This document shows, in pieces, positions 6,840-11,703 of a stretch of 11,703 bases of DNA (position 1 is the first letter of the stretch; every line of letters starts with the position of its first letter). Below the pieces are notes generated by a model, which saw only the letters and a program-made list of their open reading frames with translations, was not told the origin of the DNA and did no database searches. The DNA is from CAZFHZ01 sp964519015 (GTDB lineage Bacteria; Blakebacterota; Blakebacteria; Blakebacterales; CAYUVJ01). The position numbers and the translations under genes were made by a program. The stretch spans positions 1 to 11,703 of the forward strand of contig CAZFHZ010000101.1 of the NCBI GenBank assembly GCA_964519015.1, read 5' to 3'.

Positions 6840-7717
6840 CTACTCGATCTCGAGTTGGCGGCGGATCCCACCGAAATCGAAGGGGGGGCCTTGCGACGAA
6901 CGCTGCTCGCGGTTTTCCATGTCCTTGAGCAGCACGTCGAGGGCTGCCCGCCCCTGGGGGTTCCGGGCCGCCTCGCGGGGCGTCTTCCCCTCCAGGGCCG
7001 GCAGAGGATGGTCGATCCAGTCGGCGTAGTGGCGCTGTTTGTACTCGAAGGCGAGCTTTTCCATCTCCGGCGAGGGCGGCGCGGGCGCCGGCCCGCGCTC
7101 CCCCTTTTCCGCCCAGGCGGAGAGCAGGTCCTGATGAGCAGTCCCCTGCTCAGGCTGAGATTCCCGATGATGGAGACGCAGGCCCCGTTGATACCGAGCG
7201 CCGGGATGTCCATCCGCAGCACCTGGTCGTCCGTGGCTGTCTTCCAGGGCGCCATGCCGTAGAGGAGCCGGGCGGCGACGAAGAGCTCCTTGACCGTCCC
7301 AGGCCGGATGCGCCCGCCATCGAGATAGCCGGCATCTTCTTCTGCCTCCGCTTCCGGCACCCCCTCCATCATGAGTTCAACAACGGCATCGAGTTCCGGC
7401 GTGGGGCCCACCGACACCGGGATATCGTCCCCTACCACCTCACGTACTTCAGCCGCCAGGACGCGGTCTTCCACCCGGATCACGTCGGGCCGGCGCACGG
7501 GACCGGCGAGCGGCCGCTCTAAGGCGGCTCGCAGCACACGGCCGACGGCACCCGGCCCTTCTTCGGGAGGGATCACGTCGTGGCCGACGGCCAATCCGTC
7601 AGGCGCCTCCAACCAGACGACCAGCACGGGCCTGTACGGTTCATCGCGGTCCATGACGTACGCACTCAAAGCGCGACAGCCGCCGATCCACTCCCGACGG
7701 GACTTGGGATATCTCAT
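6840..7717 (-). pseudogene. Broken gene: N- and C-terminal parts of one conserved protein in different frames
   Basis: The N-terminal half (about 195 residues from the ATG at 7717, MRYPKSRREW) is collinear with a conserved hypothetical family. It includes PTPELDAVVELM and the block LLYGMAPWKTATDDQVLRMDIP...VSIIG, which I associate with DUF6930/DUF7309-like proteins. Near 7125-7155 that frame turns into a low-complexity Arg/Pro/Ser tail that runs to 6818. From about 7150 a different minus-strand frame carries sensible coding: HQDLLSAWAEKGERG, then MEKLAFEYKQRHYADWIDHP and LEGKTPREAARNPQGRAALD, ending at the stop at 6840. That second piece looks like the C-terminal domain of the same family, perhaps related to MbcA/ParS/Xre-type ends. 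The expected middle segment appears missing, so I favour deletion plus frameshift over a simple one-base error. No convincing ribosome binding site is seen. Function is unknown. An alternative start is at 7801, inside the operator region. Confidence 0.72.
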
Positions 7718-7802
7718 GCCGACCAAGCTACTCCCACCTGGTGAATCGGGAAACAGCTGTCTAAGGGTGAAAGTGCGACCACGGGGAGACTTGACGTCCA
7801 TA

Positions 7803-7846
7803 CTATAGCGGAATATATTCCTGTATAGTCATACTAAACAGGAATA
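7803..7846. promoter_or_regulatory. Three-half-site compound operator in the divergent intergenic region
   Basis: Three copies of a 13-bp half-site are packed into 44 bp: CTATAGCGGAATA (7803-7815, plus), CTATACAGGAATA (7816-7828, minus) and CTAAACAGGAATA (7834-7846, plus). Halves 1 and 2 abut to make a 26-bp near-palindrome with a perfect GGAATATATTCC core. Halves 2 and 3 make an inverted repeat with 14-bp arms, one mismatch and a 3-bp centre. The array lies 10 bp before the DUF4143 ATPase start (7856) and also upstream of the broken minus-strand gene. TATAGT at 7824-7829 could be a -10 element within it. The regulator is unknown. Confidence 0.7.
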
Positions 7847-7855
7847 CGGGCCATT

Positions 7856-9028
7856 ATGGTACACTTCCAGCGGCGGCTGAAAATCGACCTCCCCGAGCGG
7901 CAATCCGCCTTCCTCTGGGGTCCCCGCAAGGTGGGCAAGTCCACCCTGCTTCGGGAGACCTTTCCCGGGAGCATCACCTACGACCTGCTCCGGACGGATG
8001 TGATGCTGGATCTGTTGCGCCGCCCTTACCTGCTTCGCGAGCAGCTCCTCGCCCAGGACCCGCAGCGCTTGGCGCAGCTCATCATCCTGGACGAGATCCA
8101 GAAGGTGCCGGCGCTCCTCGACGAGGTCCACTGGCTGATCGAGAACCGGGGACTGCGGTTCATCCTGTGCGGTTCCAGCGCCCGCAAGCTCAAGCGTGGA
8201 CATGGAAATCTCCTGGGTGGGCGCGCCTGGCGCTACGAACTGTTCCCTCTCGTGACGCCCGAACTGGGTCCCTGGGATGACCTAGACCTGGGGCGCATTC
8301 TCAATCGGGGGACGATCCCGGACCACTACGGACGGGAAGAGTACCGTCGTTCCCTCGATGCCTACGTCCGGGACTATCTGAAGGAAGAGGTCTTCGACGA
8401 GGGGCTGATCCGGAATCATCCGGCCTTCTCAAGGTTCTTCGACGCGATCCGGTTCAGCCACGGTGAGCTGACCAACTATGCCAACATCGCCCGCGACTGC
8501 GGCATCGATGCGAAGACGGTGAAGGCCTACTACCAGATCCTCGCTGACACCCTGCTGGGCCGTTTCGTTGAACCTATCAACCGCAGCGGCGGCCGTCAGG
8601 TGATCACCAAGGCGGCCAAGTTCTATCTGTTCGACGTCGGCGTCGCGAACTTCCTGACCCGCCGCTCGCCCGTCGGGACACGCGGGGATGCCTTCGGGCG
8701 GGCATTCGAACATTTCATCTTCACCGAACTGGTCGCGCACGCCTCCTACAGCGGTCACCATTACGATATCCGCTTCTGGCGCACCAAGTCGGGACTGGAA
8801 GTCGATTTCGTGCTCGGTGATGGGGAGGTCGCGCTGGAGGTGAAAGGCACCGACCGGGTAGATCACAGCGATCTACGACCGATCCGGACCTTCGCTGAGG
8901 AGTATTCCCCCCGGGCGGCCTACGTCGTCTGCGACGAACCTGCTGAGCGATTGGCAGGCGGGATCCGCATTACTCCCTGGAAGGAGTTCCTCCGGAAGCT
9001 CTGGTCGGATGAGATCGTACCTGCCTGA
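7856..9028 (+). CDS. COG1373-type ATPase with C-terminal DUF4143 (PD-(D/E)xK-like) domain
   Basis: A 390-residue protein. The N-terminal P-loop domain (AAA_14 type) shows Walker A GPRKVGKST (22-30), Walker B LIILDEIQ (75-82) and sensor GSSARKLKRG (106-115). A helical region around 190-240 (SHGELTNYANIARDCGIDAKTVKAYYQIL) fits the winged-helix linker of the family. The C-terminal DUF4143 domain carries Glu285 and Glu291, EVDFVL (Asp317) and LEVKG (Glu328, Lys330), the layout of a PD-(D/E)xK nuclease-like fold. Whether it cuts nucleic acid is not established. The start ATG at 7856 lacks a Shine-Dalgarno sequence and lies 10 bp from the operator array, so the transcript may be nearly leaderless. 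Full length and uninterrupted. The cellular role of these ATPases is poorly defined; many sit in mobile or defence-like regions. Confidence 0.87.
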   Translation: MVHFQRRLKIDLPERQSAFLWGPRKVGKSTLLRETFPGSITYDLLRTDVMLDLLRRPYLLREQLLAQDPQRLAQLIILDEIQKVPALLDEVHWLIENRGLRFILCGSSARKLKRGHGNLLGGRAWRYELFPLVTPELGPWDDLDLGRILNRGTIPDHYGREEYRRSLDAYVRDYLKEEVFDEGLIRNHPAFSRFFDAIRFSHGELTNYANIARDCGIDAKTVKAYYQILADTLLGRFVEPINRSGGRQVITKAAKFYLFDVGVANFLTRRSPVGTRGDAFGRAFEHFIFTELVAHASYSGHHYDIRFWRTKSGLEVDFVLGDGEVALEVKGTDRVDHSDLRPIRTFAEEYSPRAAYVVCDEPAERLAGGIRITPWKEFLRKLWSDEIVPA

Positions 9029-9079
9029 TGGTGATTCGAGGCGCCGCGGTATCGTTGAGGAGCCGCAGGCGTCGGCGGA

Positions 9080-9108
9080 TTGACGAAAGGCCACTCTTCC
9101 CTTACTAT
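9080..9108 (+). promoter_or_regulatory. Sigma-70 promoter of the AbrB-PIN toxin-antitoxin operon
   Basis: TTGACG (9080-9085), an exact 17-nt spacer and TACTAT (9103-9108). The -10 sits inside the left arm of the inverted repeat at 9101-9141, as expected for an autorepressed toxin-antitoxin promoter. A second possible -10 is TATAAT at 9130-9135, but it lacks a good -35. Confidence 0.6.
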
Positions 9109-9141
9109 TATCAGAATGTAAGGATTCTTTATAATGGTAAG
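9101..9141. promoter_or_regulatory. Imperfect inverted repeat, candidate operator of the toxin-antitoxin pair
   Basis: The left arm CTTACTATTATCAGAAT (9101-9117) and the right arm ATTCTTTATAATGGTAAG (9124-9141) are inverted repeats with one inserted base and a few mismatches. The outer CTTAC/GTAAG, the ATTAT/ATAAT and the inner GAAT/ATTC blocks match. It overlaps the promoter -10 and ends 9 bp before the antitoxin start. AbrB/MazE-type antitoxins commonly bind such palindromes, alone or with toxin. Confidence 0.6.
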
Positions 9142-9150
9142 GAGTCAACC

Positions 9151-9390
9151 ATGGCCTCTTCGACCATCACGAGTAAGGGACAGACCACGATTCCGAAGGC
9201 GATCAGGGACCGCCTGGGCCTCAAGGCGGGTGATCGCATCGAGTTCCTGATCGAGGAGGGGGACCGGGTAGTGATCATCCCGGCGACACTCTCGCTGGCG
9301 GATCTGGCCGGTTGCCTGCCGGCACCGCAGCGGCCGGTCGCGCTCGAAGAGATGGACCGGGCGATCCGCGGTCGGGGCCGGAGCACATGA
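9151..9390 (+). CDS. vapB: AbrB/MazE-fold antitoxin (VapB-like) of the PIN toxin
   Basis: A 79-residue protein with the swapped-hairpin AbrB DNA-binding domain at residues 2-48. The diagnostic string TSKGQTTIPKAIRDRLGLKAGDRI (residues 7-30) is a textbook SpoVT/AbrB-like match. The C-terminal tail (50-79, LADLAGCLPAPQ then ALEEMDRAIRGRG) would wrap and neutralise the toxin. The start is ATG 9151, preceded by AAGGAG at 9139-9144. The open frame back to 9028 passes through the promoter and operator and is rejected. The stop overlaps the toxin start as ATGA (9387-9390), giving coupled translation. It probably represses its own promoter through the inverted repeat just upstream. Confidence 0.9.
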   Translation: MASSTITSKGQTTIPKAIRDRLGLKAGDRIEFLIEEGDRVVIIPATLSLADLAGCLPAPQRPVALEEMDRAIRGRGRST

Positions 9391-9788
9391 TCGGCCTGGA
9401 TACCAACATTCTGGTGCGCTACCTGGTCGGAGACGATCCTGAGCAATCACGCGCGGCCGGACAACTGATCAAGCGCCGATGCACGGAAGAGACTCCCGGT
9501 TGGATCAACCGGATCGTGCTCTGTGAACTGGTCTGGGTCCTGGAAGGTGCCTACGGATACGACCGTGGGGCGATCGCCGAAGTGGTTGAGCACCTGCTCC
9601 GGACGGCCGAGCTGGAATTCGATGACATCGAGCTGATCTGGCAGGCGCTACGCGCATACAGAGATCGAGGCTCAGACTTCGCCGATGCCCTGATCGTCTA
9701 CGGCAACCTGGATGCAGGGTGTGAGGCCACCTTCACGTTCGACCAGCGGATGAGCCGGCTCGCCGGAGCCCAAGTTCTGAAGGCCTGA
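9387..9788 (+). CDS. vapC: PIN-domain ribonuclease toxin, VapC family
   Basis: A 133-residue PIN-domain protein spanning essentially the whole chain, the usual VapC length. Candidate acidic catalytic residues are Asp5 (MIGLDTNILVRYL), Glu47 (CELVWVL), Asp97 and/or Asp100 (SDFADALI), and Asp119 (TFDQRMS), placed as expected for Mg-dependent RNA cleavage. VapC toxins cut tRNA or rRNA and stop translation when the antitoxin is lost; the target here is unknown. Translation starts at ATG 9387 inside the antitoxin stop, and a frame extending back to 9312 only overlaps the antitoxin. All expected acidic residues are present, so it should be active. Downstream lies a remnant of another gene on the opposite strand. 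Confidence 0.9.
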   Translation: MIGLDTNILVRYLVGDDPEQSRAAGQLIKRRCTEETPGWINRIVLCELVWVLEGAYGYDRGAIAEVVEHLLRTAELEFDDIELIWQALRAYRDRGSDFADALIVYGNLDAGCEATFTFDQRMSRLAGAQVLKA

Positions 9789-9799
9789 ACGCTGCCTGC

Positions 9800-9925
9800 G
9801 CAGTCCTGAAATCGGCCCAGGCGATCCAGCACCTGCGAGGTGTCGCGGATAGCAACGACGCCCCGGTCCTGAAGCGCTCTCAGAGCTTCAAGGGATTCAG
9901 CCAGTCTTTCCTGCGGTGTCGCCAT
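9800..9925 (-). pseudogene. Probable N-terminal remnant of a Fic-family protein gene
   Basis: The minus-strand frame from the ATG at 9925 begins MATPQERLAESLEALRALQD and RGVVAIR. I recall this as the conserved N-terminus of a long Fic-family protein (about 500 residues, typically followed by a DLxRxHRERLxxxGF segment). Here similarity fades at once (DTSQVLDRLGRFQDC, to 9800) and the frame then runs antisense into the 3' end of the PIN toxin gene. An AAGG is close upstream of the ATG. The remainder of such a gene is absent, so this looks like a truncated relic left when the toxin-antitoxin cassette joined here. The family link rests on memory of the N-terminal motif. Confidence 0.45.
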
Positions 9926-9994
9926 AAGCCTTGTCGAGGTAATAGGCCTCGGTTCCGTACGATCCTTAGGTTTCTATGCTGCATTATTACTAGG

Positions 9995-11305
9995 TTATTG
10001 TGGTGATGACCGTGTCGCGGCACCCGCGAAATAGAGCGGGATAAAAGTCAGTTTCTGGTCCGCGAGTTCGGTGTATGGGGCGCTGGAGAAGACCAGGCCA
10101 CCGGAGCAGTTCGGGTACTCTTTCAGGAGAAGGTGAAGACTTCTCAACCGGCCGGACGCCCCGCTCTTGACCTCGACGCCGTAGAGGGATCCGTCCACGA
10201 CCGCCAGGTAGTCCACTTCGGCGGTGCTGCTCCTGGCATCACGTGCCCAGTAATAGAGCTTCGAGTCCTGCGTGACCATCATCTCCTGACCGACGAACTG
10301 CTCGGCCATGGCTCCGCGATAAACATCAAGCAGATCTCTTTCCGCGAAGGCGGTCTCACGGTTCAGGCCACTCAGATGCTGCCAGAGCCCGACGTCCAGC
10401 AAGATGGCCTTGAATTTCTTGTCCGAGGCCGAAGCGCCCAGCGGCAGGCCCGCCGGTGAGGCGGCCGGAACACGGGTGATGATACGCGCCTGAGCGAGCA
10501 GGGTGATCGCCCTCTTCACGGTCGGAGAGGTGCAGACATCGGTCAGATGCGTGTATTTCACCTGCCTGCCGAGATGATGGGCGATTCCGGCAAAGACCGC
10601 CTCGAGACAGTCCGGGTCCGATCGTCGGGCATACTTGGAGAAATCATGCCGGTAGGCTTCACAGAGTTCGGCGTGGATCGCCGCGGTCTCCTGGATCGAA
10701 GCAGTTCGAACATAAGCGGCAACGGCTTCAGGCATGCCGCCGATGAAACAGTAGGTTCTCAATTCGGCCAACAGCCGGGAGTGAACGGCATCGGGGACCC
10801 TGCCCGGCTCACCCTGGATGATATCGGCCAGCTTGTCCTGACCGGTCGCCCAGAGGTACTCGGCGAAAGTCATCGGATGCATATCGAGAAACTGCACCCG
10901 CCCGACCGGAAAGGAGATCTCGTCGAGGGCGAACTCCAGCAGAGAACCGGCGGCGACCAGATGCAGGTCGGGGAGCTCTTCGTAGAAGTACCGCAAGGCC
11001 ATGAGGGCACGCGGACAGCTCTGGATCTCGTCGAGGAAAAGCAGGGTCGAGCCCGGTTCGATCGTCCGGCCGGTGAGAACTTCGAGCTCGGCCAGGATCC
11101 GGGCCGCGGCGAGGTCGGGTTCGAACACGCGATGCCAATCCCGGTTCCGCTCCAGGTCGATCGTTGCGACCTGATCGAATCGGTCCCGGCCGAAGTGTTC
11201 GACCGACCAGGTCTTCCCGACCTGCCGCGCTCCCCGGATGATCAGAGGCTTCCGGCGGGAGCTCTCTTTCCACTCTTCAAGGGATTGCTCGACCAGGCGT
11301 TTCAT
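9995..11305 (-). CDS. COG1373-type ATPase with C-terminal DUF4143 domain (second copy, divergent)
   Basis: A 436-residue protein of the same general family as the one at 7856-9028 but clearly divergent from it. It has Walker A GARQVGKTW (25-33), Walker B LLFLDEIQ (88-95), sensor-like AAGSLLEFAL (118-127), and the family block FLDMHPMTFAEYLWA (139-153). A middle segment CFIGGMPEAVAAYV (186-199) is typical of DUF4143 ATPases. The C-terminal nuclease-like domain shows Glu335 (AMAEQFVGQE), EVDYLA (Asp365) and YGVEVKSG (Glu378, Lys380). The start at ATG 11305 is preferred over ATG 11335 because a GGGGGG stretch lies 4 nt upstream and MKRLVEQSLEEW is the usual beginning. A sigma-70-like promoter is about 110 bp upstream. 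Biological role unknown; binding of DNA or a partner via DUF4143 is inference. Confidence 0.88.
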   Translation of the reverse strand: MKRLVEQSLEEWKESSRRKPLIIRGARQVGKTWSVEHFGRDRFDQVATIDLERNRDWHRVFEPDLAAARILAELEVLTGRTIEPGSTLLFLDEIQSCPRALMALRYFYEELPDLHLVAAGSLLEFALDEISFPVGRVQFLDMHPMTFAEYLWATGQDKLADIIQGEPGRVPDAVHSRLLAELRTYCFIGGMPEAVAAYVRTASIQETAAIHAELCEAYRHDFSKYARRSDPDCLEAVFAGIAHHLGRQVKYTHLTDVCTSPTVKRAITLLAQARIITRVPAASPAGLPLGASASDKKFKAILLDVGLWQHLSGLNRETAFAERDLLDVYRGAMAEQFVGQEMMVTQDSKLYYWARDARSSTAEVDYLAVVDGSLYGVEVKSGASGRLRSLHLLLKEYPNCSGGLVFSSAPYTELADQKLTFIPLYFAGAATRSSPQ

Positions 11306-11366
11306 GATACCCCCCAGTGCGATCCTGCCCCTCATGAAGCCGTCGAGGCCGGCGAGGGCGGAGAAA

Positions 11367-11394
11367 ATGGCAATTTACGGGGGAAAACTGCCAT
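11367..11394. promoter_or_regulatory. Inverted repeat in the leader of the second DUF4143 ATPase
   Basis: ATGGCA (11367-11372) and TGCCAT (11389-11394) are perfect 6-bp arms with flanking A/T runs that can extend the pairing imperfectly. The element lies between the putative promoter and the start codon, so it could be an operator or an RNA hairpin. The regulator is unknown. Confidence 0.35.
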
Positions 11395-11416
11395 GAACAT
11401 TTAGTAATACGGGGTT

Positions 11417-11445
11417 ATTATGTTATGTATGTTTTAATTATTCAA
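11417..11445 (-). promoter_or_regulatory. Sigma-70-like promoter of the second DUF4143 ATPase
   Basis: Reading the minus strand, TTGAAT (11445-11440), a 17-nt AT-rich spacer and CATAAT (11422-11417) form a near-consensus promoter. It would give a leader of roughly 100 nt before the ATG at 11305. It lies in the most AT-rich patch of the right end. Confidence 0.6.
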
Positions 11446-11461
11446 GGTATATATCGCCAGG

Positions 11462-11507
11462 TAACAAAACGGGCGCCGCCGTCGGCATCCCCGGACGGCA
11501 GCGCCCG
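11462..11507 (-). terminator. Strong Rho-independent terminator
   Basis: CGGGCGC-C-GCCGTC (11470-11483) pairs with GACGGC-A-GCGCCCG (11494-11507): 13 pairs with a single C/A mismatch and a 10-nt loop. On the minus strand the stem is followed by TTTTGTTA. It ends transcription of the minus-strand gene whose stop is at 11588 and insulates the downstream ATPase promoter. Confidence 0.85.
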
Positions 11508-11537
11508 ATTCCGTCACATCCTTCGGTACAGGCTCTC

Positions 11538-11553
11538 GGTCCCTCGCGGGACC
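11538..11553. other. Small perfect hairpin between a stop codon and the terminator
   Basis: GGTCCC (11538-11543), loop TCGC, GGGACC (11548-11553), in the 3' untranslated region of the gene ending at 11588. There is no U tract. It may stabilise the 3' end or be incidental in GC-rich DNA. Confidence 0.3.
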
Positions 11554-11587
11554 TATGCCCCGGTCCTTCTGAACCCAGGAACGCTAT

Positions 11588-11703
11588 CTACTCCGGCAGC
11601 ACGAACCGGTAGCCCTGCCGGCCGAGCTGGACCTCGACGATCGGACCCTGGGCCGCCCAGCGGGCCAGCTCGGGGTTGGCTTCCAGCAGTTCCAGGAAGC
11701 GCG
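11588..11703 (-). CDS. 3' end of an unrecognised gene (C-terminal 37 residues)
   Basis: The window edge cuts this minus-strand gene. The visible C-terminus reads RFLELLEANPELARWAAQGP, then IVEVQLGRQGYRFVLPE and a TAG stop at 11590-11588. Coding is supported by third-position GC bias and by the strong terminator about 80 bp after the stop. The peptide is too short for me to assign a family. The helical then beta-like ending is the only structural hint. Confidence 0.7.
   Translation of the reverse strand, partial: RFLELLEANPELARWAAQGPIVEVQLGRQGYRFVLPE

Noticed and set aside
6818..7150. Arg/Ser/Pro-rich C-terminal tail of the open minus-strand frame as a real protein domain
   Set aside because: The alternative frame over the same DNA encodes a sensible conserved-looking segment (WIDHP, TPREAARNPQGR), so the tail is an out-of-frame artefact.
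7371..7808. Plus-strand open frame opposite the N-terminal half of the broken gene
   Set aside because: Ser/Thr/Arg-rich shadow; the minus strand carries conserved family blocks.
11335..11394. Possible 20-codon leader peptide upstream of the second DUF4143 ATPase (minus strand, ATG at 11394, stop overlapping the ATG at 11335)
   Set aside because: No ribosome binding site, no codon-run signature and no terminator/antiterminator structure.
10547..11404. Open frame (285 codons) on the plus strand opposite the second DUF4143 ATPase
   Set aside because: It is antisense to a gene with intact Walker and DUF4143 motifs, has no recognisable domain, and is explained by GC-rich codon bias.

Overview
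The window reads as an accessory stretch of a GC-rich bacterial chromosome or metagenomic contig. Bacterial rather than archaeal origin is supported by sigma-70-like promoters with exact 17-nt spacers (TTGACG/TACTAT at 9080-9108; TTGAAT/CATAAT on the minus strand at 11417-11445), Shine-Dalgarno sequences before several starts, and a Rho-independent terminator (11462-11507). The phylum cannot be fixed from sequence alone. The C-terminal region of the large membrane protein (1547-3592) reminds me of Gemmatimonadota proteins, but this is recall and not a search result.

Layout. Positions 1-248 hold a 25-bp tandem repeat and then four copies of a 16-bp palindrome leading into a two-gene module (249-1288). 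Its products are a small helix-turn-helix protein ('mobile mystery protein A' type) and a Fic-domain protein ('mobile mystery protein B' type) that overlap by ATGA. A convergent gap with hairpins (1289-1546) separates it from a 681-residue multi-pass membrane protein of unknown function on the minus strand. Divergent from that gene is a two-gene ABC transporter operon of the BcrA/BcrB (antibiotic or lantibiotic export) style (3795-5488). Convergent with the operon is an AAA/STAND-like ATPase (5513-6679, minus).

Next is a broken gene (6840-7717, minus), whose N-terminal and C-terminal halves lie in different frames. A compact, highly structured intergenic operator (7803-7846) separates it from a COG1373-type ATPase fused to a DUF4143 domain (7856-9028, plus). 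An AbrB-type antitoxin and PIN-domain toxin pair follows (9151-9788) with its own promoter and palindromic operator. Beyond the toxin are a short apparent remnant of a second Fic-family gene (minus), a second DUF4143 ATPase (9995-11305, minus) with a good promoter, and the 3' end of an unrecognised minus-strand gene with its terminator.

How the parts relate. The island holds two toxin-antitoxin-like modules, three P-loop ATPases of the mobile, patchily distributed kind (two carrying a PD-(D/E)xK-like C-terminal domain), a decayed gene and a gene remnant. Several modules are preceded by an AT-rich intergenic segment with its own palindromic repeats, unlike the GC-rich coding DNA around them. 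This fits serial acquisition of self-regulated cassettes. I see no transposase, integrase, tRNA, rRNA or CRISPR array. No gene-free stretch exceeds about 300 bp.
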